This document shows, one piece after another, positions 16,676 to 25,136 of a stretch of 64,000 bases of DNA. Both the position numbers and the translations under genes were made by a program. Origin of the DNA: Consotaella salsifontis (GTDB lineage Bacteria > Pseudomonadota > Alphaproteobacteria > Rhizobiales > Rhizobiaceae). The notes under the pieces were generated by a model that worked only from the letters and a program-made list of their open reading frames with translations, ran no database searches and was not told the DNA's origin. The stretch covers positions 186,001-250,000 of the forward strand of contig NZ_FUXL01000005.1 of assembly GCF_900167365.1 (NCBI RefSeq), in the 5' to 3' direction. Every line of letters begins with the position of its first letter. Position 1 is the stretch's first letter.

Positions 16676-17631
16676 GCGCGCCGGACGACATCGTCATCGA
16701 CGTGGAGGGCCTGACGAAGACATTCGGCAAGCAGGTCGCCGTGCGAAACCTTTCCATCAAGGTGAAGCGCCGCCTGATCTATGGCTTCCTCGGCCCCAAC
16801 GGCTCGGGCAAGACGACGACGCTGCGGATGCTCACCGGCCTCTTGCGCCCCGACGGCGGGCACGGCACCTGCCTCGGCTACGACATCCTTCGCCAGAGCG
16901 CCGAGATCAAGCGCCATGTCGGCTACATGACGCAGCGCTTCTCGCTCTATGCCGACCTCACCATTCGCGAAAATCTCGAATTCGTCGCCCGCATCCACAC
17001 CCTGCCACATCCGCGCGACCGGGCTCAGGAGGCGATTGTGCGGCTCGGGCTGGAAAGCCGCGCCGGCCAGCTCGCGGGGTCCCTGTCCGGCGGCTGGAAG
17101 CAGCGTCTGGCGCTCGGCGCCTGCATCCTTCCCGGTCCCGAGCTTCTGCTGCTCGACGAGCCGACGGCGGGCGTCGATCCCCAGGCGCGGCGCGACTTCT
17201 GGGACGAGATTCATGCCCTGGCCGCCGACGGGCTGACCGCGCTCGTCTCCACCCACTACATGGACGAGGCCGAGCGCTGCCATGAGCTCGCCTTCATCTC
17301 CTATGGCGATCTTCTGGCCACCGGGCCGGTCGAAGAGATCATCGCGCGGTCGAACCTGTCGACATACACCGTCGGCGGCCCTGATCTCGACGCCCTGTCG
17401 CGGCGGCTGAAGTCCCTGCCCGGCATCGACAACATCGCCCCCTTCGGCAATGCGCTCCACGTCAGCGGACGCGACGGTGCGGCGCTGGAGGAGAGCATTG
17501 GCCCACTGGTCGAGGCTGGCCCCCAGCACTGGCAGAAGAGCGCGCCGACCATCGAGGACGTGTTCATCGATCTCGTCTCGCGGCCGAAAGGCGCCCTGGC
17601 TGCGCCGTCGAAGGATGGGCGAAATGCTTGA
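16672..17631 (+). CDS. ABC-2 type exporter ATP-binding protein
   Basis: Cytoplasmic ATPase of about 319 residues. It has Walker A GPNGSGKTT, a Q-loop region YMTQRFSLYADLT, signature LSGGWKQRLALG, Walker B LLLLDEPTAGVD and a switch histidine in VSTHYMDEAERC. The C-terminal ~90 residues form a DUF4162-like extension typical of drug-export ATPases. The start ATG overlaps the end of the HlyD gene (ATGA), and its end overlaps the permease start. It drives the exporter with the next gene and is controlled by the TetR repressor through the shared operon. Confidence 0.92.
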   Translation: MSAPDDIVIDVEGLTKTFGKQVAVRNLSIKVKRRLIYGFLGPNGSGKTTTLRMLTGLLRPDGGHGTCLGYDILRQSAEIKRHVGYMTQRFSLYADLTIRENLEFVARIHTLPHPRDRAQEAIVRLGLESRAGQLAGSLSGGWKQRLALGACILPGPELLLLDEPTAGVDPQARRDFWDEIHALAADGLTALVSTHYMDEAERCHELAFISYGDLLATGPVEEIIARSNLSTYTVGGPDLDALSRRLKSLPGIDNIAPFGNALHVSGRDGAALEESIGPLVEAGPQHWQKSAPTIEDVFIDLVSRPKGALAAPSKDGRNA

Positions 17632-18760
17632 CGCCGTCCGCCGTCCCCTCGGTCGTACCCTCGCCGTCCTGATCAAGGAGTTCATTCAGCTCGCGCGCGA
17701 GCGCACGACCTTCGCGATGATCATCGCGATCCCGCTGCTTCAGCTCATCCTTTTCGGCTACGCCATCGATTCGGACCCACACGAGTTGCCGACGGCCGTG
17801 CTCGCACACGAGACCAGTCCAGAGACACGCGCTGTGCTCGCCGCGATCGACCGAACCGGCTATTTCCGCGTCGCCTATGCGGTTTCCAGCGAAGCCGAGA
17901 TCGATGGCCTCGTCCATTCAGGCAAGGTGCTCTTCGCCATCGAGATCCCCGCCCATTTCGGCCGCGATGCGCGCCGCGGCCTCTCCCCGGAGATCCTGGT
18001 GATCGCCGACGCCTCGGACCCGGCGGCCATCGGCAACGCCGTCGCCGCCCTTTCCGGCATCGCCGGGGGCGCCCTCGCCCATGTCGGCCCGCCGCTGACC
18101 GGAGCCGACGCCGCCCCGCCCTTCCGCTTCGTCGTGCATCGGCGCTACAACCCGGCCATCGAAACGAGCCTCAACATCGTCCCCGGCCTCACCGGCACCA
18201 TCCTCACCATGACCATGGTGATCTTCACCGCGCTCGCCGTGACGCGGGAGGTCGAGCGCGGGACCATGGAGAACCTCCTCGCCATGCCGGTTCGTCCGAC
18301 GGAGGTGATGCTCGGCAAGATCGCGCCCTACGTGGTGATCGGCGGGCTCCAGATGGCGATCATCCTCTTCCTAGCCTGGCTGCTTTTCGACGTGCCGGTG
18401 GAGGGCAGCCTCGGCCTTTTGGCGGCGCTGACGACGCTCTTCGTTCTCGCCAATCTTTCGGTCGGTTATACGTTCTCGACCATCGCCACGAGCCAGCTCC
18501 AGGCGATGCAGATGTCGATCATGTTCTTCCTGCCGAGCCTGCTGCTGTCGGGATTTCTCTTTCCCTTCCTGGGCATGCCGCTTTGGGCGCAGTGGATCGG
18601 CGAGGCATTGCCCCTCACCCACTATCTGCGCATCGTGCGCGGCATCATGCTGAAGGGCGCGGGGTTCGCCGACCTCGTCCGCGATGTCGGCGCCCTCGCC
18701 GCCTTCACGCTGGCTGCCATGACGCTCGCCGTCCTGCGCTTTCGCCAGACGCTGGATTGA
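17624..18760 (+). CDS. ABC-2 type exporter permease
   Basis: Membrane protein of about 378 residues. It has one N-terminal helix (FAMIIAIPLLQLILFGYAI), a ~130-residue periplasmic loop, then five helices ending in LPLTHYLRIVRGIMLKG, a motif characteristic of YhiP/YbhR-type ABC-2 permeases. The chosen start at 17624 overlaps the ATPase stop; an ATG at 17615 is the alternative. Only one permease is present, whereas Ybh-type systems have two, so this one probably forms a homodimer. The exported compound is unknown; organic toxins or drugs are usual. Confidence 0.9.
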   Translation: MLDAVRRPLGRTLAVLIKEFIQLARERTTFAMIIAIPLLQLILFGYAIDSDPHELPTAVLAHETSPETRAVLAAIDRTGYFRVAYAVSSEAEIDGLVHSGKVLFAIEIPAHFGRDARRGLSPEILVIADASDPAAIGNAVAALSGIAGGALAHVGPPLTGADAAPPFRFVVHRRYNPAIETSLNIVPGLTGTILTMTMVIFTALAVTREVERGTMENLLAMPVRPTEVMLGKIAPYVVIGGLQMAIILFLAWLLFDVPVEGSLGLLAALTTLFVLANLSVGYTFSTIATSQLQAMQMSIMFFLPSLLLSGFLFPFLGMPLWAQWIGEALPLTHYLRIVRGIMLKGAGFADLVRDVGALAAFTLAAMTLAVLRFRQTLD

Positions 18761-18781
18761 GGTCGGCGCGTCAGAGCATGG

Positions 18782-18808
18782 CGCCGAAAGTCGCCAGGAC
18801 TTTCGGCG
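18782..18808. terminator. Hairpin between convergent permease and nagA genes
   Basis: Perfect 11-bp stem CGCCGAAAGTC / GACTTTCGGCG with the loop GCCAG. It lies in the 66-base gap between two convergent genes and has no T-run on either side. It may act as a bidirectional mRNA 3'-end barrier rather than a strong intrinsic terminator. Confidence 0.5.
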
Positions 18809-18826
18809 TCAGGCCGAACCGGGACA

Positions 18827-19987
18827 TCAGAGCGAGGCCGCCGCCTGCCCCTCGATCCAGACGCCCTCGACCTGAAGATCGTCCGACAGATGGACGAAGG
18901 AGGCCACGGCGCCATCCTTCAGGTGGCCGAGACGCTCGGCGGCGCCCACCGCCTCGGCCGGATAGAGCGAGGCCATCCGCAGCACCTCGGCAAGGTCGAC
19001 GCCCATTTCGCAGTACATGAAGCGTACGGCCTCGGCCATATCGAGGTCGGCGCCGGCAAGCGTGCCGTCCTCGCCGGTGAGGCGGCCGTCGCGGCGCAGC
19101 ATGCGCCGCCCGTTGAGCATGAACTCGGTCATGTCCGTGCCGAGCGGCGACATGGCGTCGGTGATGAGGAAGAGCTTGCCGGGGCCGCGCTTCGCCCGCA
19201 TCGCGATGGCGATGCAGTGGCGATCGACGTGGACACCGTCGGCGATCAGCCCGCAATAGGCCGCTTCCGATTCCAGGGCCGCGCCGACCACGCCCGGCTC
19301 GCGCTGGCTGATCTGGCTCATGGCGTTGAAGAGATGGGTGTAGAGCGTGGCGCCGGCCTGCTCGGCGGCTTGCGCCTCGCCGACACTGGCCGCCGAGTGG
19401 CCGAGGCTGACCCTGACGCCCGCCGCGGCGAGCGCCGTGATGCGCGCCGGCGGAACGGTCTCCGGCGCCACCGTCGTCATCAGCACCGGCATTCCCTTCG
19501 CCGCCGCCGAAAGCGCCTCGAAGTCGGCGTCCTCCATCGGCCGGATCAGGCTCGGCTCGTGGATGCCCTTCTTGGCGAGCGAAAGATGCGGCCCCTCGAC
19601 GTGAAGGCCGAGGAAGCCGGGAACATGGGCGGAGGCCGCCGCGACGCCGGCGTCGAGCGCCGCCCGCGTCACCTCGGGCGCGTCCGTGACCACGGTGGGA
19701 AGAAGCGCCGTCGTGCCGAACTTGGCGTGGGCGCGGCACATGGTCCGGATGCCCTCGACGGTCGGCGTATCGTTGAACAGCACGCCGCCGCCGCCATTGG
19801 CCTGAAGATCGATGAAGCCGGGGGCGACGAGGCCGCCGGCGAGATCGATCACCTCGCCGTCCGCCGGCACGTCGCCGGTGCCGACGATCGCCGCCACCTT
19901 CCCGCCCGTCACCACCAGGGCGCACCCGTCGTGCCAGTTCTGGCCGTCGAAGATGCGCGCGCCGCGATAGGCTGTCGTCTTGGTCAT
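18827..19987 (-). CDS. nagA: N-acetylglucosamine-6-phosphate deacetylase
   Basis: Amidohydrolase-fold enzyme of 386 residues that removes acetate from GlcNAc-6-P to give glucosamine-6-P. Motifs visible are LVAPGFIDLQANGGGGV near residue 57, the metal region GLHVEGPHLS, VSLGHSAASVGEAQAA, THLFNAMSQ and the active-site aspartate in LITDAMSPLGTD. Length is normal for NagA. It is the last gene of a minus-strand operon (kinase, regulator, SIS deaminase, nagA). Its start overlaps the stop of the SIS gene by four bases. It sits directly downstream of MurQ in the likely pathway, because MurQ yields GlcNAc-6-P. Confidence 0.92.
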   Translation of the reverse strand: MTKTTAYRGARIFDGQNWHDGCALVVTGGKVAAIVGTGDVPADGEVIDLAGGLVAPGFIDLQANGGGGVLFNDTPTVEGIRTMCRAHAKFGTTALLPTVVTDAPEVTRAALDAGVAAASAHVPGFLGLHVEGPHLSLAKKGIHEPSLIRPMEDADFEALSAAAKGMPVLMTTVAPETVPPARITALAAAGVRVSLGHSAASVGEAQAAEQAGATLYTHLFNAMSQISQREPGVVGAALESEAAYCGLIADGVHVDRHCIAIAMRAKRGPGKLFLITDAMSPLGTDMTEFMLNGRRMLRRDGRLTGEDGTLAGADLDMAEAVRFMYCEMGVDLAEVLRMASLYPAEAVGAAERLGHLKDGAVASFVHLSDDLQVEGVWIEGQAAASL

Positions 19988-21036
19988 CGGGTTTCCGTCA
20001 CTTTCTTGAGGTTCTGCGGCTTGTCGGGATTGAAGCCCCGATGGCGCGCATAGGCCTCGATGAAGCCGTAGAAGGAGGTGATGAGGGAGAGCGGTTCGGT
20101 CAGCGGATGGCCGGTCGCCGCGAAGGGCAGGCGGCGGGCCTTCGAGGCTCCATCGCTGGTGACGAAGACGGCGGCGCCGCGCTCGGCGAGCGTTTCGGCC
20201 GTGTCGACCGCGCTCTGCTGCGCAGCGTCGCGCGCGGCGAGCACCAGCACCGGAAAGCCCTGCCCGACCAGCGACACCGGCCCGTGCATCAGCTCCGCCG
20301 CACTGTAAGCTTCGGCATGAAGCGAGGAGGTCTCCTTGAATTTCAGCGCCGCCTCGTTCGCCATCGCCATGGACGGGCCACGCCCGAGAATGAAGAGCGA
20401 ATCATGCCCGTCGACGGCCTCGCCGAGGGCGCTCCAATCGCAGGCGATCGCAGCCTCCAGCTTCTCCGGCAGGTCGCGCAGGGCGGAGATGAGCGCCTGG
20501 TCGCCCTGCCAATAGGCAAGAAGCCCGAGCCCCGCGACAGCCGAGGTGACGAACGTCTTGGTGGCGGCCACCGCCACCTCTTCCCCCGCCAGGATGTCGA
20601 TGGTCTCGTCCGCGGCCTCGGCCAGCGGCGAGGACGCGGTGTTGGTCATGGCGAAGGACAGCGCCCCGCCCGCCCGCGCGACCTTCGCCATCTCCACGAT
20701 GTCCGGGCTCTTGCCCGACTGGGAGATCGAAAGGCATGCGGCATGGGCGAGCTTCAGCTTGGCGCCGTAGACCGAGGCGATGGACGGGCCCAGCGAGGCG
20801 ACGGGAATGCCGGCCGTCAGCTCGATGGCATATTTCAGGAAGAAGGCTGCATGGTCGGACGAGCCGCGCGCCACCGTCGCCACCAGCGCCGGGTCGAGCG
20901 CGGCAAGGCGGCGTCCCGCCGCCTCCAGTCGCGCGCCACCCTCGCCGACAAGCCGGGCGACGACCGCCGGGATTTCCTCGATTTCACGACGCATGAATGT
21001 GGAGGTTTGGCTCACGACGTGTTCTTCCTTCTTCAT
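19984..21036 (-). CDS. SIS domain sugar isomerase, probable glucosamine-6-phosphate deaminase (NagB-II type)
   Basis: Double-SIS protein of 350 residues resembling the isomerase half of GlmS without the glutaminase domain. Motifs are MRREIEEIPAVVARLV at the N-terminus, ARGSSDHAAFFLKYAIE, SISQSGKSPDIVEMAK, and the C-terminal EVSAT-like segment with an ETSSLHAEAYSAAELMHGP loop. Such stand-alone proteins work as NagB-II deaminases, converting glucosamine-6-P to fructose-6-P and ammonia. An agaS-type activity is the alternative. Position between nagA and the GntR regulator supports the deaminase role, since no classical NagB is present. The start ATG overlaps the regulator's stop (ATGA). Confidence 0.85.
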   Translation of the reverse strand: MKKEEHVVSQTSTFMRREIEEIPAVVARLVGEGGARLEAAGRRLAALDPALVATVARGSSDHAAFFLKYAIELTAGIPVASLGPSIASVYGAKLKLAHAACLSISQSGKSPDIVEMAKVARAGGALSFAMTNTASSPLAEAADETIDILAGEEVAVAATKTFVTSAVAGLGLLAYWQGDQALISALRDLPEKLEAAIACDWSALGEAVDGHDSLFILGRGPSMAMANEAALKFKETSSLHAEAYSAAELMHGPVSLVGQGFPVLVLAARDAAQQSAVDTAETLAERGAAVFVTSDGASKARRLPFAATGHPLTEPLSLITSFYGFIEAYARHRGFNPDKPQNLKKVTETR

Positions 21037-21800
21037 AGGTGTGATTCGGCCAGCCGAAGCTCGGCGACGAAGTCATAGGCATCGGCGCGATAGCGCGACC
21101 GGGTGAACTCCACCACCTTGCCCGACGCAAGATAGGAGATGCGCTCGATGACGAGGCTCGGAGCCCCCGACGAGACGCCGAGCCTTGCGGCGTCGCTGTC
21201 GTCGAGGAGAGCCGCCGAAATCCGCTGGATGGCCCGGACGGGGCGCGCGCCGACCTTGTCGAGCGCCTCATAGAGCGAGCCGTCCAGCTCTTCGGGATGA
21301 GGCAGCATACGGCCCGAAAGCGACGCCCTTTCGATCGCCAGCGGATTGCCGTTGGCCATTCTGAGGCGGCCAATGCGCGCCACCTTCTCGCCGGCCGAAA
21401 GTCCAAGCGTCATGGTCTCCTCGGAGGTGGGCTCGTAGAGGCCTCGATCGAAGAATTCCGACCGCACGGCAAGCCCGCGCCGGGCCATGTCCTCGGTGAA
21501 GGAGGTCAGGACCGAGAGCGACTGTTCAACCCGCTCGACAGGCAGGGCGACGAAGGTTCCCGAGCCCTGGCGCCGCTTCAGAAGGCCGTGGGCCACGAGA
21601 TCGCGAACCGCCTTGCGCACCGTGACGCGCGAGACGTCCGCAAGGTCGGCGAGATCGCGCTCGGAGGGCAGTGCGTCACCCGGCCCGAGCACGCCCGCCT
21701 CGACAGCGCTTTCGATGGACCTTCTGAGCCTCAGATAGAGCGGCCCGCCACCCCTCGCGGCGGCTCCACCGGAAAGGAACTGGCGCAGCGCCTCCGTCAT
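21033..21800 (-). CDS. GntR/HutC family regulator of the amino-sugar genes (NagR-like)
   Basis: Regulator of about 255 residues. The N-terminal winged helix is clear (PLYLRLRRSIESAVEAGVLGPGDALPSERDLADLADVSRVTVRKAV), followed by a UTRA sensor domain (SLSVLTSFTEDMARRG through the C-terminal SRYRADAYDFVAEL). HutC-type GntR proteins with a UTRA domain, such as NagR/YvoA, bind amino-sugar phosphates. The start at 21800 overlaps the upstream kinase stop (ATGA). A longer reading would add ~53 arginine-rich, non-conserved residues. It probably represses both this operon and the facing murQ-ABC operon through sites near 22704. Confidence 0.9.
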   Translation of the reverse strand: MTEALRQFLSGGAAARGGGPLYLRLRRSIESAVEAGVLGPGDALPSERDLADLADVSRVTVRKAVRDLVAHGLLKRRQGSGTFVALPVERVEQSLSVLTSFTEDMARRGLAVRSEFFDRGLYEPTSEETMTLGLSAGEKVARIGRLRMANGNPLAIERASLSGRMLPHPEELDGSLYEALDKVGARPVRAIQRISAALLDDSDAARLGVSSGAPSLVIERISYLASGKVVEFTRSRYRADAYDFVAELRLAESHL

Positions 21801-22678
21801 GGCTGGTTCGCTCCGCCGGGGCCGAAGCGCTCCCGCGCGATCGCCAGCGCCCCGTGCAGCGCATCGCCGAAGGGCTGCTTCAAAATGGCGCCGAAGCGCG
21901 ACGAAAGAAGGCCGGCATAGGCTGCGGAAAGACCGCCGAGCAGGCAAAGCCGATCGCAACCGGCGGGCATGAGCGCGGCCAACGCCTCTTCGACCGCGCG
22001 CCGCCCCTCGTCGAGAAGCCGCTCGGCGACCGGATCAGAGGTTCCCGCCGCCGCGATGATCCACGGCGCGAAGGTGCCGAAGTCCAGGGGACGGGCCGTA
22101 TGGGCGAACTCGACGATGGCCTGCGGGTCGTTGCCGAAATGGGCGAGCACGCGCTGCGTCAGCGGCGAGCGAGGGTGAATGCCGTCATAGGCAAGGAGGG
22201 CCTCCTCCAGGAGCGCGCGCCCGAGACGCGCCCCGCCGCCGAGATCGCCAACCTTGAAGCCCCATCCCCCGACGAAGCGCACCGCGCCTTCAGCGCGCGC
22301 GGCGAAGATCGAGCCCGTCCCGATGATGGCCATGGCGCCGTCGTGAGGCCCCAACGCGCCGACAAGCGCGGTCAGCGCGTCGCTGACCACGGCGGAGCGG
22401 GCAAAGGGCAGCATGCCCTCCAGCAGCCGCCCGTTGCCGCCAACGTTGGCGCCGGCGAGACCGAGCACGGCAGGCATTTCGGCCAGCTTTTCCGGTTGAA
22501 GTCCGGCGTCACGGCAGGCAGCTTCGGCGGCCTCGATGATATGGGTGTGCGACGTCGCAAGATCGGTCACGATGTTGGCGGCGCCGGCCGTCCCAGTGCC
22601 AAGGACGCGGCCGTCTGCGCCTGCAACCGCAGCGCGACAGCCTGTTCCACCACCGTCGATGCCGATCATCAGGTCCAA
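21797..22678 (-). CDS. BadF/BadG-type sugar kinase, probable GlcNAc/MurNAc kinase
   Basis: ASKHA-fold kinase of 293 residues, with phosphate motif GIDGGGTGCRAAVA at the N-terminus, a second phosphate region (AIIGTGSIFAARA) and the adenosine-side motif LLGGLSAAYAGLL. BadF-family members include GlcNAc kinases and clostridial MurK, which phosphorylates both GlcNAc and MurNAc. With murQ facing it and no anmK visible, dual activity is an attractive inference, not shown by sequence. First gene of the minus-strand operon, with its promoter in the divergent region beside murQ. Confidence 0.85.
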   Translation of the reverse strand: MDLMIGIDGGGTGCRAAVAGADGRVLGTGTAGAANIVTDLATSHTHIIEAAEAACRDAGLQPEKLAEMPAVLGLAGANVGGNGRLLEGMLPFARSAVVSDALTALVGALGPHDGAMAIIGTGSIFAARAEGAVRFVGGWGFKVGDLGGGARLGRALLEEALLAYDGIHPRSPLTQRVLAHFGNDPQAIVEFAHTARPLDFGTFAPWIIAAAGTSDPVAERLLDEGRRAVEEALAALMPAGCDRLCLLGGLSAAYAGLLSSRFGAILKQPFGDALHGALAIARERFGPGGANQP

Positions 22679-22703
22679 TGTGGTTTTCCTCTTTCACACA
22701 TCA

Positions 22704-22721
22704 TACCAATTTGCTACCAAT
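22704..22721. promoter_or_regulatory. Candidate GntR/NagR binding repeats in the divergent promoter region
   Basis: Read on the minus strand, ATTGGTA occurs twice in direct orientation with an 11-base period (22715-22721 and 22704-22710), about 25-45 bases upstream of the kinase start. Tandem same-face half sites in the divergent region between the two amino-sugar operons make a plausible operator. No full palindrome was found. Confidence 0.4.
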
Positions 22722-22854
22722 AGCCAAATCAGGTCAGAAATGCCAGTGCCGAATAATCAGGCAGAGCGAGGAAAATAGGGGCAGGCGCAGTATTCAGGGC
22801 AAGGCCGGTGGATTGTTTTGGCATTCATTGCCGAGGTGGGAGGCGAAAGACTGC

Positions 22855-23790
22855 ATGACGGTGGCCAGGACGGAAGAGTTGCATGAAGAGGCAGCCGACC
22901 TTGATCGGCGCCCTGCGGCCGAGGTGCTGGCTGTCCTCCTCCGGTCGCAACGCGCGGCCGCTGCCGCAGTCGAGCCCGCTCTTCCCGCCATCGCCAAGGC
23001 GGCCGCCCTCGCCGCCGAGTGCCTCGCCTCAGGCGGTCGTCTCGCCTATGTGGCCGCCGGCAGCTCCGGTCTCATGGCTCTCGCCGACGGGCTGGAACTA
23101 CCCGCCACCTACGGCTTGCCGCCCGAGCGGGTCATCATCCTCTTCGCCGGCGGCGCCGAATCACTGCTGCGCATGGCCGGAGCGGTGGAAGATAGCGAGG
23201 CAGAGGGAGCGCGCGACGTCGAGCGGGCGAGCCTCGGGCGCGGCGACTGCGTCATCGGGATCTCGGCCAGCGGCTCGACGCCCTATGTGCTTTCGGGCAT
23301 CGAGCGGGCACGAAAGGCGGGAGCGCGCATCATCTCCCTCGCCAACAACGAGCAGACGCCGCTCCTCGCCATGGCCGACGTGTCTGTGCTCCTGGAAACG
23401 CCGCCCGAGGTGATCGCCGGATCGACGCGCATGGGCGCTGCGACCGCGCAGAAGATCGCTCTCAACCTTCTCTCGACGATGATGGCCATCCGCCTCGGCC
23501 ACGTCCATGACGGCCACATGGTGTCCGTTCAGGCCGACAACGAAAAGCTGCGGCGCCGCGCGGCGCGCATCGTCGCCGCCATCGGCGGCTGCCGCGAGGA
23601 CGAGGCGAGAAGCCATCTTGCCGCGGCCGACGGCTCGGTCAAGGCTGCCGTTCTTCTCGCCGCCGGCGCGGGCGATCCCTCCGCAGCCTCGGCGCTTCTC
23701 GCGGCCAACGCCGGCCACCTTCGCCCGGCCCTGGCCGCGCTTCAACCTAGACAACCAGCCGCCCCAACCGGCGAACAACAGGGAGAATGA
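22855..23790 (+). CDS. murQ: N-acetylmuramic acid 6-phosphate etherase
   Basis: SIS-fold enzyme of about 311 residues that cleaves the D-lactyl ether of MurNAc-6-P to GlcNAc-6-P and lactate. Diagnostic motifs are YVAAGSSGLMALAD, IILFAGGAESLLR followed by GAVEDSE, GISASGSTPYVLSG and EVIAGSTRMGAATAQKIALN. The last is close to the MurQ signature, although one usual Lys is Gly here. The ATG at 22855 follows GGGAGG. It is the first gene of a plus-strand operon whose next gene, a sugar-binding protein, begins one base after the murQ stop. The locus thus combines MurNAc breakdown with uptake. Confidence 0.88.
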   Translation: MTVARTEELHEEAADLDRRPAAEVLAVLLRSQRAAAAAVEPALPAIAKAAALAAECLASGGRLAYVAAGSSGLMALADGLELPATYGLPPERVIILFAGGAESLLRMAGAVEDSEAEGARDVERASLGRGDCVIGISASGSTPYVLSGIERARKAGARIISLANNEQTPLLAMADVSVLLETPPEVIAGSTRMGAATAQKIALNLLSTMMAIRLGHVHDGHMVSVQADNEKLRRRAARIVAAIGGCREDEARSHLAAADGSVKAAVLLAAGAGDPSAASALLAANAGHLRPALAALQPRQPAAPTGEQQGE

Positions 23791-23791
23791 G

Positions 23792-25057
23792 ATGAGACAT
23801 ACCGCATTGACGGGCCTGCTCCTGGCGTCCAGCGTTCTCGGCTCCGCGAGCCTGGCTGCTGCGGAGACGACTCTCACCATCGAGAGCTGGCGCAACGACG
23901 ACCTCTCCATCTGGCAGGACAAGCTGATCCCAGCCTTCGAGAAGCAGCACCCCGACATCAAGGTGGTGTTCTCGCCCTCGGCGCCGCCGGAATACAACGC
24001 CGCACTCAACGCCAAGCTGGACGCGGGTTCGGCCGGCGACCTCATCACCTGCCGGCCCTTCGACGCCTCGCTCGAGCTCTTCAACAAGGGCAAGCTCGCC
24101 GACCTCACCAGCCTGCCGGGCATGGAGAACTTTTCCGACGTCGCCAAGGCGGCTTGGTCGACGGACGACGGCTCCAAGACCTTCTGCGTGCCGATGGCCT
24201 CGGTCATCCACGGCTTCATCTACAACAAGGCCGCCTTCGAGGAGCTCGGCCTCAAGGTGCCGACGACGCGCGAGGAGTTCTTCGCCGTTCTCGACAAGAT
24301 CAAGGAAGACGGCAACTACATCCCCATGGCGATGGGCACCAAGGATCTCTGGGAAGCCGCGACCATGGGCTACCAGAACATCGGCCCGAACTACTGGAAG
24401 GGCGAGGAAGGCCGGAAGGCTCTGATCGCGGGCGAGCAGAAGCTCACCGACGAGCCCTGGGTGGCGCCGTTCGAGGAGCTGGCCAAGTGGAAGCCCTATC
24501 TCGGCGATGGCTTCGAGGCGCAGTCCTATCCGGACAGCCAGAACCTCTTCACCCTCGGCCGCGCGGCGATCTATCCGGCAGGCTCGTGGGAAATCGCCCC
24601 GTTCCGGGCGCAGATCGGCGATTCTTTCGAGATGGGCGCCTTCCCGCCGCCGGTGGAGAAGGCCGGCGACAAGTGCTACATCTCCGACCATACCGATATC
24701 GGCATGGGCCTCAACGCGGCGAGCAAGAACGCCGACGCGGCCAAGACCTTCCTCACCTGGGTCGCCTCGCCGGAATTCGCCAACATCTATGCCAACGCGC
24801 TGCCCGGCTTCTTCTCACTCGCCAAGACGCCGGTAGAGATGGAAGACCCGCTCGCCCAGGAGTTCGTCTCCTGGCGTGACAAGTGCGCCTCGACCATCCG
24901 CTCAACCTACCAGATCCTGTCGCGCGGCACGCCCAACCTCGAGAACGAGACCTGGGTGAAGTCGGCCAACGTGATCAACGGCACCGAGACGCCCCAGCAG
25001 GCCGCCGAAGAGCTCCAGAAGGGCCTCGCCAGCTGGTACGAGCCGCAGAAGAAGTAA
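23792..25057 (+). CDS. Sugar ABC transporter substrate-binding protein
   Basis: Family-1 extracellular solute-binding protein of about 421 residues with a clear signal peptide (HTALTGLLLASSVLGSASLAAA, cleavage before ETTLTIESW). The fold features TIESWRNDDLSIWQDKLIPAF and a DLITCRPFD segment are typical of oligosaccharide/amino-sugar binders. Two pairs of cysteines may form disulfides in the periplasm. GGGAGA precedes the ATG at 23792. Context (MurQ, NagA, kinase) suggests amino-sugar monomers or muropeptide sugars as ligand. A hairpin after the gene probably stabilises its mRNA so that it is made in excess over the permeases. Confidence 0.9.
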   Translation: MRHTALTGLLLASSVLGSASLAAAETTLTIESWRNDDLSIWQDKLIPAFEKQHPDIKVVFSPSAPPEYNAALNAKLDAGSAGDLITCRPFDASLELFNKGKLADLTSLPGMENFSDVAKAAWSTDDGSKTFCVPMASVIHGFIYNKAAFEELGLKVPTTREEFFAVLDKIKEDGNYIPMAMGTKDLWEAATMGYQNIGPNYWKGEEGRKALIAGEQKLTDEPWVAPFEELAKWKPYLGDGFEAQSYPDSQNLFTLGRAAIYPAGSWEIAPFRAQIGDSFEMGAFPPPVEKAGDKCYISDHTDIGMGLNAASKNADAAKTFLTWVASPEFANIYANALPGFFSLAKTPVEMEDPLAQEFVSWRDKCASTIRSTYQILSRGTPNLENETWVKSANVINGTETPQQAAEELQKGLASWYEPQKK

Positions 25058-25075
25058 GGCCGGGCTCTCCGCTCA

Positions 25076-25100
25076 CGGGGCCGCCGTCTCGGCGGCCCCG
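25076..25100 (+). promoter_or_regulatory. Intra-operon stem-loop after the binding-protein gene
   Basis: Perfect 11-bp GC-rich stem CGGGGCCGCCG / CGGCGGCCCCG with the loop TCT and no T-run. It lies in the 79-base gap between the solute-binding gene and the first permease. Such hairpins commonly protect upstream mRNA from 3' exonucleases and give higher binding-protein levels. Confidence 0.65.
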
Positions 25101-25136
25101 TTCCAACCTTGACACGCGAAGGACGAGACAGAGCCG

